DNA of 64,000 bases from Hemibagrus wyckioides (taxonomy: Eukaryota; Chordata; Actinopteri; Siluriformes; Bagridae): the NCBI RefSeq assembly GCF_019097595.1, contig NC_080719.1, positions 17,889,001 to 17,953,000 on the forward strand, given 5' to 3'. Shown piece by piece: positions 13,126-25,200 of this stretch (positions are counted from its first letter, which is position 1; every line of letters starts with the position of its first letter). A program made the position numbers and the translations under genes. The notes under the pieces were generated by a model. That model did no database searches and was not told where the DNA came from. It saw only the letters and a list, made by a program, of their open reading frames with translations.

Positions 13126-14063
13126 ACGTTAGGTGTTTAAATCATTTTTTTTCTGGGTACGTGAAGTATTTGAAAGTGTTGACACTGCGGATTGTTTTCA
13201 TCCTGGATGCAGTTAGCCTTTAGCGAGTTTACTTAATAGCGACCTAACGTTCGTTATCTAGTCCAACGCCGTTGACTGCCTCGAGCTCATTACGTGATAA
13301 ATAAAGTGAGCGATATAGCAACATGAATCAAGACCAGATTCCGGCGAGCTAATAGTCAAATAAGCTACAGTAAGGCCTATCGGACATTTTTTTTCTTTCG
13401 TTAATTCAGCGCTCGTTAGCATCCTCGCTAGCAGCTTTGGTTTAGATTATTACACAACTTTCTTTAGCAAGCGGCTAGTTTCAGTGCTGAAATCTGATTG
13501 GCTGCGCCGCGTTCGAAACCGTTGCAAAACCCACGGCACGCGCTCACCTGTGACCTCGCCACAGCGATTGATTTCTGTATCAATGCGGCAGGTTTGGAAC
13601 CAATAAAGCCTTTATAGTACATGTCCGTCATGCGTCACTGTATTTAGACGGAAACGGAGTAACGAATATTATATCTAATAAATCAATTCGTATTAATTGT
13701 TAAATATTCATTTTATAGTGTTTTTTTGTCGCCGTGTATAAGAATACCTTCATCTTTGCCCGTTATGTTGCCTAGCAACAAAATCACTCCGCTAAAGGAC
13801 TACTTTGCGTGGTGGAAGGATAGTGTATTTTCTTTCTTTATTGTTTTTATTTATGCCATTTTATCCTTCATGTTCATCGTTTAATACAATTTAGTTTATC
13901 GCAAATAATAGTGCAAAAATGTTGAAATGTTATTGCTTAAGCAAGAATATCTGCTTTTGTGCATTAGATCTTGTAATAAGAAATTAATAAGTGTTGCCAT
14001 GCCAACGAACAGCAAGTGAAATGTCCCAATTAGGATCATTTATTTTTTTTCCCAGAAGAAAAA

Positions 14064-14937
14064 ATGAATCAAGAAAAACTGGCTAAACTTCAAGCCCAGG
14101 TCCGAATAGGGGGCAAGGTAAAATGATCCTTTATGATTTAAGTTTTTTAACCTTAATTCTGGCAGCCAACAAACGTCATATATATCTATAATTAATTAGA
14201 CAGCGCACCGAACGTTTCTAAAGTTACAGTGTGTTCTCAGGGAACGGCACGAAGAAAGAAGAAGGTCGTCCACAGAACGGCAACGGCAGACGACAAGAAA
14301 CTTCAGAGCTCGTTAAAGAAACTTGCTGTGAATAACATTGCTGGCATTGAGGAGGTAAAGTATTACTGTCAAAAGTCACAACCAAACGATTACATCAGTC
14401 ATTACATTACTCAGGGTCTTGAGTCTACCTTGAATGTCTTGTGTTTGCAGGTGAACATGATAAAGGATGATGGTACAGTGATCCACTTCAATAACCCCAA
14501 AGTGCAGGCATCTTTGTCAGCAAACACATTCGCTATCACAGGCCATGCAGAGACCAAGCAGCTGACAGAGATGCTTCCTGGCATCCTCAGCCAACTCGGT
14601 GCAGACAGTCTCACGAGTCTGCGCAAACTTGCTGAGCAGTTCCCCAGACAAGGTGGGTGAGAATGATGCACAGTAAAACGAGGCTTATTTATTATTATCT
14701 TGTATTCATTATGTAACTTGCTATGCTTTTTTTTCCTCTCATTTAAAGTTCTTGACAACAAAGCCCCCAAAGCAGAAGATATTGATGAAGAGGATGATGA
14801 TGTCCCAGGTGAGACCTGTCACACTTCGCTTTTCTGTGAATGTGAAGATCTGCTTCATGAGCCTTGACACATTTTCTCTCGTCTCCTCAGATCTGGTAGA
14901 GAACTTCGACGAAGCATCGAAGAATGAGGCTAACTGA
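14064..14937 (+). CDS. btf3l4: Basic transcription factor 3-like 4 (NAC beta-like)
   Basis: Five coding exons: 14064-14117, 14241-14354, 14451-14652, 14749-14808 and 14891-14937; all junction phases agree. The protein begins [18 protein letters not shown], continues [20 protein letters not shown], holds the NAC domain ([20 protein letters not shown], then the [16 protein letters not shown] block) and ends [15 protein letters not shown]. Family role: BTF3-type beta subunit of the nascent-polypeptide-associated complex at the ribosome exit. The basic RRKKK stretch is the known ribosome-contact element. IKDDGT, PGILSQ and PRQVLDNKAP match BTF3L4 rather than BTF3. It precedes zfyve9, as in the human neighbourhood. 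Confidence 0.95.
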
Positions 14938-15214
14938 TTGCACATGATTAACTGGGACTGCAGTTCAGGACAGAACCTGTTGCAGTATTTTTAAGTGATA
15001 TAACAGACATATCAACACTATCCAGTGAACCAGAGACTTTTGTATTTTAAATTGGCACTCATGCCCAGATAATGCTCCTCAGCCAGTCTCTTGCACTTAA
15101 ACAAGGCGATGGTAAAAAATTAAGATATGGCTTATGCTTCTGAACGTATACAACATTGTCGAACTTGATCGTGATTGACGGAAAACTAGTCTTAATTATT
15201 TTTGTCAGTGAAAC

Positions 15215-15220
15215 AATAAA
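15215..15220 (+). terminator. btf3l4: btf3l4 polyadenylation signal AATAAA
   Basis: A canonical AATAAA lies 278 bp after the stop codon and gives a plausible short 3'UTR. Confidence 0.6.
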
Positions 15221-15427
15221 TATCAAAACCTTTGTGTTGTGATCATTATTGCTGCATAAAGTGTAGTCTGTGCATTTGGTTGGGCTCAGAAGCTGAGAAA
15301 ACAAGGAAAAGGAGCATTCTCTCCCAAACGGGGTCTCTCATTTTTAGTGACATGCCTCCACACATTATGTTTAACATCATTTAAGATTTTCATGCTTCTG
15401 GAGCTGATTTCTCAGTTGTAAGGGGTC

Positions 15428-15510
15428 TGAAGCTTATTCCAAGAACACTGGGCCTTGGTGGGACCTGGATGGGACACCTGTAGGTTGCAGGGTATTCCAT
15501 GCATGGATAT
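15428..15510 (-). repeat. SINE-family 3' fragment (copy 1)
   Basis: Reverse-complemented, the text (CAGGTGTCCCATCCAGGTCC, then CAGTGTTCTTGGAATAAGC) resembles the 3' part of the copies at 38221 and 53635, which have CCCATC...GATCCACTGTGA and CTGGGATAGACTCCAGG. Only the 3' end is present; a poly-T tract follows at 15519-15545. Confidence 0.5.
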
Positions 15511-15785
15511 TGTTTGTTTTTTTTTTTTTTTGTTTTTTTTTTTTTAAAAGTCACTAAACCACCACTTGGCCTGCATACTTTTAGAGAGATTCGTGAAACC
15601 AGAGAACCCACATGGACACCAAAGGAACCTACAGAACACCTGCTGTGCTGTCATGCAAATTCGATATGGAGTGTAGAATTTTTGTCAGAATTATTAAAAG
15701 TTTTCTTTTTTTAAAAGAGAGCTGTATGTCAAGACATAAACTGGTTATAAAATTATATTCAGGCTTGTAGGTATTTGATAACACA

Positions 15786-16149
15786 CACTATAGGTCCACA
15801 TGTTAGTAGACATCTGACCATCACAACCATATGTGTGTATTCTGCAAAATGGAAGCACATAATTTCACTTCACTGGACCAAACCTGTTCCAGTATGACAA
15901 TGCCCCTGTGCACAAAGCAAGCTCAGTGAAGACATGTCAGGGTTGGAGTGAAAGAACTTGAGTGTCCTGTACATGACTCCCTCACTCTTGACAACCTGAG
16001 TACCAACAGTGATCTCACTAATGCTGAATAAACACAAAGCCACGCTCCAAAATCTAGTGGAAAGCCTTTTTGTAAGGTTATAAGTGCATCAGAAATGGGA
16101 CCTTCAGCAGGATAGATGATTCAGTGTCCACACACTTTTGACCATATAT
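15786..16149 (-). mobile_element. Non-autonomous DNA element, TATGGTCAAA family (copy A)
   Basis: The right end CACACACTTTTGACCATATA is the inverse of the left end of copy B at 21741 (CACTATATGGTCAAAGTTTG). Internal words such as CATCTGACCATCACAACC and the reversed AATCTAGTGGAAA are shared. The copy lies in the opposite orientation to copy B. I recognise it as a common dispersed fish element with inverted ends but cannot assign its superfamily. Confidence 0.7.
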
Positions 16150-16479
16150 TTCATCTGGTTATAGTCTTCAAGAGGGTGAACCATACGGAAATTCTTTCCA
16201 AGTTTGCACTGTCCAGACAGTCAGGAAAATCGATGTCATAAAGAGAGTCGCTGCCTTGAGGACGGTGGTATAATCAGAGGCTAGCCTTGCAGCAGACTGG
16301 GAGCGCTGTGGTCGGAGATTTACTGCACAGCGATTTACACACGGAGACACATCCCTGAAATCAGCTGTGCCATGGACCTCGTTTCTGATGCTTGCTCGGA
16401 TGGTTAACATTGATCCAGGTCAGTGCTGAGTGTTATCTCGGAGAGATCACTGGTCGTAAGAATAGAGGAAGGGGGAGAA

Positions 16480-16588
16480 AAAGAAACAAGGTCAGCGTTG
16501 TGAACGGTAATTAAAACGGACGCGTTACTGGCGCGCGCGCTTCAGTGGTACAGGACATGCGACTGTCGCATTGCCGCAGTCACTGACA
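16480..16588 (+). promoter_or_regulatory. zfyve9: Putative zfyve9 CpG-rich promoter / 5'UTR exon
   Basis: A GCGCGCGCGC run lies at about 16530-16540 within a CpG-dense stretch (ACGGACGCGTTACTGGCGCG). A donor-like GTAAGG begins at 16589. It can pair with the acceptor TTTTTGCACAG ending at 17236, upstream of the first coding exon. The start site is inferred. Confidence 0.4.
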
Positions 16589-17236
16589 GTAAGGTGATGT
16601 GTGTGTGTTGGAGTGTGTTATATGTGGTAATATTTCTGTGCGCTTAGGAACACGGTGTTTAAGGACAGCACTAACCGGTGAGAACCGATTTTAGCTTCAC
16701 AGTAGTAACGCATACGAGGAGAGGAACAAATGGCGAGATACGTGTTGGACTTGTGTTATAGAGCAGATGCTGTGCGGATGTTTTAGTGGTATTAAGTGAC
16801 GACATGACCGGTAATCATGAGCTGGGGACATGAAGGACATATAATACATATATATATAAGGGGTTACCGGCTTTTCCCCCCCATCTCATACACGCCTTTC
16901 ATTTCTCCAGAGTGGACACTATGGCGCTTGGTTAATCGGTGCAGAGGATTGTGCATCAAAAAAAAAACCCGAATTGTTTTCACGCTATTTAAACACCCAA
17001 CAGCTCGCACATCACATTATATTGCGTTGTTCATGTGCCAATAAAGCAATCAGAGCTTAGCTCAGCACATTCTGGGCCGCATGGCAGAAAAGCGTAACTG
17101 GATTAGGGTTGCCAGATTGAGCAGACTGTTTCCTAACACCGTTTTTTTTTTTTTTTTTTGCATGAATTGTTGTATAGTGGCGCTGATGAGCAATCTGTTT
17201 TTCATTGTGCATAACTGCTAAAGTGTTTTTGCACAG

Positions 17237-17415
17237 GAGGGAATGCAGCAATGAGACATCCATCAGGCTCAGAAGAAGCTGCGTCTGAGTCACTCGTAGA
17301 AAGCGTCCTCAGATCATGGCTGATTTGGAGCTGAACGCAAAGATCAGTGTGACGTAACGCAGCCCTAAAGCAATGCTGTGCGGCTTCTCAAACCTCGCTG
17401 AACTCTGTTGAGAGA
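17237..17415 (+). promoter_or_regulatory. zfyve9: zfyve9 5'UTR segment with upstream ATGs
   Basis: Between the acceptor at 17236 and the chosen ATG at 17416 lie at least two upstream ATGs. One at 17242 starts ATG CAG CAA TGA. Another, at 17251, opens a 27-codon frame in phase with the main ORF but stopped at 17332-17334. A further in-frame TGA occurs at 17350-17352. These uORFs could dampen translation, and they rule out simple upstream extension of the main frame within this exon. Confidence 0.5.
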
Positions 17416-20400
17416 ATGAGGCAAGCTGTGAGCGCCACACTCTCTGTGTGGGGCGAGAGGCGCTTGGGTTACACCACTCTAAACGACTCCAGGGAGGCGC
17501 TGCTGGAGGACAGCTGCCTGATGCCTGGGCTTAAAGAGGACTCTGTTGTGGAAGAGAAGGAGCTGGCAGATGGTGAGCAGGATGAACAGGAGGCAGTGGT
17601 GGGATCCTCACCATCCACGCCTCCGGCACTGGCCCAAGGTGACGGAGCTGCACCCGAAAATCTGGAGGAAAACACGTTGTCGTCGGCTCTCAGATCCGAA
17701 TTGAATTCAGGTCGTAGAGGCAGTGTGAACATAACCTCTCCAGAGAATGGATCCACCACCGTGAGAAGGGGTTCTCTCGGTGCCCTACTTGTGCAGCGTT
17801 GCAGTTCTCTAGGCTCTACAGCCCCTCAGTGGGTCCCAGATTCTCAGGCACCTGTGTGTATGAAATGTGGCTCCAGATTCTCCTTTACAAAGAGGAGGCA
17901 CCACTGCAGAGCCTGCGGGAAGGTAATGGACTACAATGCTCTCATAAAACCCTAACCTCATGTACAGTAGTGTGACTAGACTTATATTTAGCATCAGATC
18001 AGATGAATGAATATAGGCCGTGTTTATTTTACCAGTCTCGGTGCTTAGAAAAATTGTGAGGTGAGAGACATCATCACTGCAGTACTGAAATTAACAACCT
18101 TAAACCCTAACAGACTGTTCAGATGAAAAAAAAAATGCAGATTCATAATTTTGGCAGTTTTAGCGGATATTTTTGTCAGGTGTCCAAGACAGTCTGTACT
18201 CTAAAAGGCTACAAAACTAAGCTTTCTTGTAATATAGTATGGCTTATAGATGTCGTTTGGAGATTGAAGGGCTGAACTGGGTTGCATAATGTACAGCAGT
18301 ATCTGTTAAAGTGTATTTGTATATCTGTTTTTTATCTGCAGGTGTTCTGTGTGGTCTGCTGTGACTTGAGATTCAGATTGACTCACCTGGGTGGAAAAGA
18401 GGGTCGGGTTTGTGTCACCTGTCACGCTACTCTCATTAACAGTGAGTATTTAAATAGCACTGCCTTTATTTACCTGTACCATTTGTTAACCAGTTATTTA
18501 TGCATCCATATTATCTAACTACAGCCTTTTTGTGTATCCCTGGCTGTCTCTGCCTTACAGAGACCCTTCGCAAGGAACAAAAGAAAGTATGGTTTGCTGA
18601 CAGCGTTTTATCCAAAAACGAGACATCTAGTGCCAACACTACTCCGACCCACAGGGATTCAATGCAGACACATGCACCTGCAGCAGCTCATGTGGTATCT
18701 GCAGATCTGTCTGTAAGCTCATTTTTGCATTCAATCAAATCGTAAACAAATCGTCATTTAATGATCTAGAATTAGCTCATTGCATTAAATATCTATATAT
18801 ATGCATCACAGGGTTATAATGGACTGGCAATACAGGCAGTCCTCTTAGCTATCAGTCATAATTAGTTTATGACTCATTACACTGACCAGACACCTTGAGG
18901 TTCTTTAGTGTACACCTTGGCTTTTATGAAAGGTGCTGATTGTTTTTACTGCAGGGCTGATCATCAGCTTACTCATAGCTGCTAGTTTCCCTGTACTCTC
19001 TCACCAGCATTCTCACAGTGGCTGATTTCTCTGCAGTGCTTCAGCTACTGTGGATCTTGGTGTCACCCACATGTGGACATTGCCGGTACTGCATGACTAA
19101 CATGGCTGCTCGGTCTTCCTTCTCTGGCTCATTCTCTCACACCTACATTTATATCTCTGGAGGCAGATACTCTAAGAATCCAACTTTTAAGATCACTTTT
19201 TTTGGTCTCTCTTTAGCCCACAACCTTCCTTACAAGGATTACAAGAATTCTTCTAATCCCTTGGGATTGCAGTCCTCTTTCATAGCTAAATTGGGGCTAA
19301 ATCGTGGGGAAGATATTAAGATTTTCAAGCAGTACTTCACTAAAGTCTTTTCCTATCCATGGAAGTGTATGCCTCTAGCACCTGCCCCTTCCTGTAAGGA
19401 GAGAGGGATTTTTCCTGTAATACCTGTCATGTGCATGTGAACTGCAGCAGGTTCTTCTCGATATCCTGCTCTCCTTCCTGATATTTGGTATCTTCACTTC
19501 TCTTATTACTACTTTGGATAGGATTTGCTGGGTTGGGAATTTTTCAGGGCATTCATTTGGGTGACTTATTAAAATATGCACTCACAGTGTTGTTAATTTT
19601 TCCCTCATTCTGGCACAAAAGCACTCACTTCCTGAATTTCCAACTGGGGACTGTCTTCTCCTGTTATGCTGGTTGTCTGCAGCTCGGTGACTCCAATGAG
19701 GCCCTCTTGCATTATCACCAGTTATCACCAGCTTCCTTAGCCCCTCCTTCCTTTTCTGTGCTGAAAGGATTAGTCTTGCCCATGGGGAAACGATCCAGTC
19801 TGATGCTGATTTCTGAGAATAATATCTCCTGTTCTATAGCTCTGTCTGTCTCAGAGACTTTCTTTGGTTCTTTTACTTTTGCTTCTTCTGTTTTATTGCA
19901 GCAGAAACTGTTCGTCCTCTGGATTAGGAAATCCTCCTTTTTCTTTAACGGGATATCTCACTGCTGCCAGCAAATGTCACATTAACGAATACTGATTTAA
20001 AGAGTCTTTTGAAACAAGGTAGTGGAGTCAGCGATCACAGTTTAGTGCAGGGATGTTTATTAGTGAGTTCTGACCAGTGATTATCAAAAATGAATGAAAA
20101 AACAAAACAGATCTTCTGCTGCTGTAGTGGCTGCAGTCATGTCTTGTCTGTATACTAGAAAAAATCCAAGCTGATCTCTTATGTAACTGCGATAAACAGT
20201 AATTGGCTCCATCTAAACATAATATTCCTTAATAATATTCCGTATAATATTCCGTTATAATCTCCATGATTTTTTTTATAGTGCTGCACAGCACATATTG
20301 TACAGTAGTTTCACTAAAAGAGCCCAGAAACTGGATTAAAAGAGCAAACAGAGCAAGAGCAAAATGCCTTTGTAGTAGTGTCATGCTGTTGAAGGATAAC

Positions 20401-22174
20401 AATATCTTGGTGCACATCCTACTTTAACTCTAGCCCAGCAATGACCTGCACTGTAAAAGTTAACTTTGGAAGTGTTGCTCTTGTTGTATCTACTTTAACC
20501 CTTTGTCACTGGCGTCATGCGGCCAGCCGTAATGTCCAGCAATAGCTACAAACATCTTGGTCCCAAAATCTAGGGTAAACTGGCAGTCCACCAGTTATAG
20601 GAAGAGTTTTATAGGAATGACCTCCACCACCACCATGCAAAAGGCTCTGGTCTACCCGGTGTGTACACTACGCGGTGTATTTGTGTTAGATCTTGTTCTG
20701 TATAGCCCTCAATATCAAGTATAGTTGTGCATATGACTTTGGGAGATTGGGCCAGTGAATAGTCTGTACTTTGGAAGCTGTGGGCATCACGGTGGTGCAG
20801 AAGATATTATTTCACAGCTTTTTGTCCCCATGTACACGTGCATTTTCTCTCAGATCTCTGGTTTTTACCCTAAAGTCTAAGAGGAGGGTAATACGGGAAA
20901 AAACTAAATTCAAAACCTGAAATTTGCAAAGGCTGGTAATGAACAATTACTATGAAATATTGAGTTGTAAAAGCTAACGTGAATAATGTTCAGTTTCATT
21001 CACTTTCATTTTATGCGTATAGCGATTTTAATAGTTTGAAGTTGAATTATTTCTAATGAGCAAGCTGGGGGTGACGGTAGTGAGGAAAAACTCGCTAAGA
21101 CAATTTTGAGAGAGATCCAGACTGAAATAAGAACCCATCCTCATCTGGGTGGCACTGGATAGTATGATTCTAAAATAATTTCTAAAACTTTGTACTCTGT
21201 GGTAAAAATTTATTCTAGTTTTAAAATGAAGTCTAAGTTTTGTTGAAACTGTAGCCCGAATCCATCATAGTAATGCTGCTTGTCTAACATGTACGCTTCT
21301 ATCTTTCCTGATCTCTAGGACATGCCAAGCTCTCCTTGTTTGGAGCATCAGGAAGTGGTTAACAGTCCTAAAGGGAGCTCAGCTAAACCCTTACCACATA
21401 AAGGGCTTCCCCCTATCCTCACCTCTACGGGTGTTAAAGGAGGTATGAATGTCCACAAATAGCATATACCTTAATATTTATTTGAACAGAACAGGAATAC
21501 TTAGGTGTTAGACACTGCAGCTAAAGTTAGATGGATTTTTTTGAATATGTTTAGTGTTCATTATCCTCATGGCTCCTTATGTTTTGTTGCTTTTTGTTAG
21601 AATAATAAGCAGGAAATATAATTAAAAAGTCTTTCCAAAAAAAATCAAATTTTTTATGTCTCATTTCCTTAAAAAGGCAGTGGAAACGCTTTAAATGGAA
21701 AGCAAGAGAAGCCACAGCTATTAGATTACAAAAAAAACCCCACTATATGGTCAAAGTTTGTGGACTCCTGACCATCACACACAGAGTTGCTTGTTGAGCA
21801 TGATATTCTAGATTTAGTCTCCTCTTCGCTGTTATAATAAACTCTTTTGAGAAGGATTTCCACTAGATGTTGGAGTGTGGCTGTGGATTTGTGTTCATTC
21901 AGCTACAAAAGCATTAGTGAGATGTTGTAAGAGTGAAGAGGTCTGGGGTTCAGTCCATCCCAAAGGTGTTCAGTAGGGTTCTGTGCAGGACACTCGAGTT
22001 TTATTTTTGCCATCATCAAGCGTAACACAGCTCACTTTGTGCACAGGGCTTCGTCATGATGGAACAGGTTTGAGCCTCATAGTTCCTGTTAAGAGAAATT
22101 GTAAAGTTACAGCATACAAAGATATTCTATACAGTTGTGTGCTTCCAAATTTTGGCAACAGTTTGAGGAATAAA

Positions 22175-22206
<32 letters not shown>

Positions 22207-25200
22207 ATGGTCAGGAGTCCACATACCTTTTATTTACTGTATATTAAGAATTATTAAAAACCATCAGTCTATGCAGATTTCTCTTGAATAGAATTCAAAC
22301 AGATATTTAACACTTACAGATCCTCAGTGTTCTCAGTCTGAATTCTGTGTAATTACTCTGTCAGTAAAAGACTTTGGCATCAAGTAAACATGTTTTGCAG
22401 ATTACACAGTGGAGGAAAAGCGAACAGAGACTTCATTGCTAGAGGAGCTAGAGCAAGGTCAAACCGAGCCTCTGGTATTCGTCCTCAACGCCAACCTCCT
22501 GGCCATGGTGAAGATCGTCAGCTGTAAGTCTCCACTGGCTCCATGACCTGCACTGTAACAGAATGGCATTATAGCAAGTGAATCTTATCAAGACAATCTA
22601 GAGAGAAATTATCAAGACAATCTAGTAGTTCCTGTTATGAGACTATTAAACCTATTTCAAGTCATTAAAAACATTTTTTATTCTACTCACAAATAATTTT
22701 GCCTCTTTCTATATATTAAATGATCAAACGTGTCTGTCAACAGTACAAAACTATTCAAGCTTGAAATTAGTACAAATTGTTTAGAAATGCGTTGAATAAT
22801 CTCAAATGTTTTGTTGTAGTTTTAGAATAGATGTAATAGATAAATATGATTACATGGAAAATATTTTTACTTGCTAAGACACTTTTGTGTAATTATGAGG
22901 ACTGCAGTGATATCCTGTGTTAGTTCTAATGGACTCCTCTTATTTTGCTATTTGTAGAATATATATATATATATAAAGAGAGAGAGTGTGTGTGTGTGTG
23001 CGTGTGTGTGGTGTGTGCACGTAGTGTGTGTGCGTGTGGTGTGTGCACGTAGCTGGGGGCATGGATAGGAATATCTTATGACTTTGACTCTGTGGGGACA
23101 TTTGGCAGCTCTCCACTAGAAAAAAAAGGTTTTTTTTTTGTCATTTAAAGGTCCTCACAAGAATAGTAAGAAGTGTGTGTGTGTGTGTATTGTGCAGATG
23201 TAAACCGGAGGTGCTGGTGTGTGACATCTAAAGGTATGCATGCAGTTGGTCAGCCAGAGGTGGTGGTGCTTTTACAGTGTTTACCAGAAGAGAAGCGATT
23301 CCCCACAGACATCTTCAATCACTTTATTCAAATCTACTGGGATGCCCAAACAGGTGAAGAATTTAAAACTTAAGCTTTTTGTTACTAAAGTCTTGTTTAC
23401 TAAAATCAGTGTTCAGATCTACACACATATTCTCAATTCTCTGGTTCAAATTTTCAGCAGGAAAGCTCTTGAATCACCTGAGTCATTCTCTGGCTGCACG
23501 AGGCTTTCTAGACAGTGAGGAGCACGCTGGATTTCTCTACGTGCGTCCAACATTACAGTCTCTGGACGGTCTGCCGCTGCCCCCCCAGCCCTTCCTGTTC
23601 GGCCTGCTCATTCTTCGGGCTGAGAGTCCCTGGGCCAGGGCGTTCCCCCTGCGCCTTATGCTACGTTTGGGAGCTGAGTATAGATGTAAGAACTTTAGCA
23701 TTGGCTGTATTGACTTATGTTTAAAAACTGAAGAACATGTTCTCATTATCATTGGGAGATCATGAGTCTGAATCCTAAAGAAGACACAGATCTGCATAGC
23801 TAGAGAGCAAAATTCGCTTTCTTAGTAGCTCAGAATTGGCCAATGGACTGTGAACTCATGTATGCAGAAGAGAGCATGTTTTTCTGTGAATGTGTTCAAC
23901 TGCCATGTGAAGCAGCAGTTTGGAAAGATGCAGAGGTTGGCTTCAACGTTATTGGAGGAAGCATGTGCTCTTCTGCACCCTCACTGGTAGCTGTGATGTG
24001 ATAAGGGTTAGCCAGCAAGGCGGGAATTGAAAAATTTGCAAAGTGGAAGAAAAATTTTCATTGAATTCCATTCAGTTCAGTTCACTTTTATTTGTATAGT
24101 GCTTTTAACAATGGACATTGTTACAGAGCAGCTTTACAGTACTTAGGATATATAGTAGAAAAGATCAAGATTAATATTAGACAAAAAGTTCAAGATTAAC
24201 ATTAGACTTATATTTAAAATTATTTGTATTAATACCTAATCTCTAATGAGCAAGCCTAGGGCGACTATGGTAAGGAAAAACTCCCTTAGATGGTAAAAGC
24301 AAGAAACCTTGAGGGGAACCAGCCTTAAAAGGGAACCCATCCTCATTTGGGTGACACAGAGAGTGTGAATTACCATAAACATCGGAGAGTTTGATTATAA
24401 ATTATTATAAACATCGGAGAGTGTGATGATAAATTATTATAAACACCGGAAAGTTTGATTATAAATTATCATAAACACCGGAGAGTGTGATTATAAATTG
24501 TTATAAACACTGGAGAGTGTGATTATACATTATTATAAACACTGGAGAGTCTGATTATGAATAATGTCCTTTCTACAGTCATGTACAGTCCAATTAGAGT
24601 TGTATAACCAGGAGCTCCTGAGCTCATAAATTAGCTCAACATCATTCATTATAGATTCGACACCACCTCCACCATGCCGAAGCCTTCAGATGCTGAATGA
24701 TGGAGATATAGCATATGTAGAATGTTTTGTGTATCAAATAGGAGGTTGTTGTGCTCAAAGTCCACATGGGGTTGACATCATCTCTTCGAATGTCCAGAAT
24801 CTTTATGAAGAAGAATCCAACTGGAGCTGGAAACGAACTACACTAAAAAAAATTCTCATTCAAACGCGTACATCAGTTCAACCTGATTGGATCAAGTAAC
24901 ATTTACACAAGTAGTTTGCATACATCCAACATGATTTGCATGTTTTTTTATTCAACCCCACGAATAAAATCAAACACTGGCTCATCTCCTCAGATGATAA
25001 TCAAACTCACAACACTGGTCATTTGCAACAGACAAGTTACCACTGCGCCCTTCTACCTAAATATAATATTGTAGTTATACAGTAGTACAATCAGCGCTAA
25101 CTAGTAACCTCTGCATGCTAATACTATTTGAATTGATCGTGCTCACTCTACGTGATTCAGTCTACTCATTACACACACTGGCTTTTGTGTTGTTGATTGT

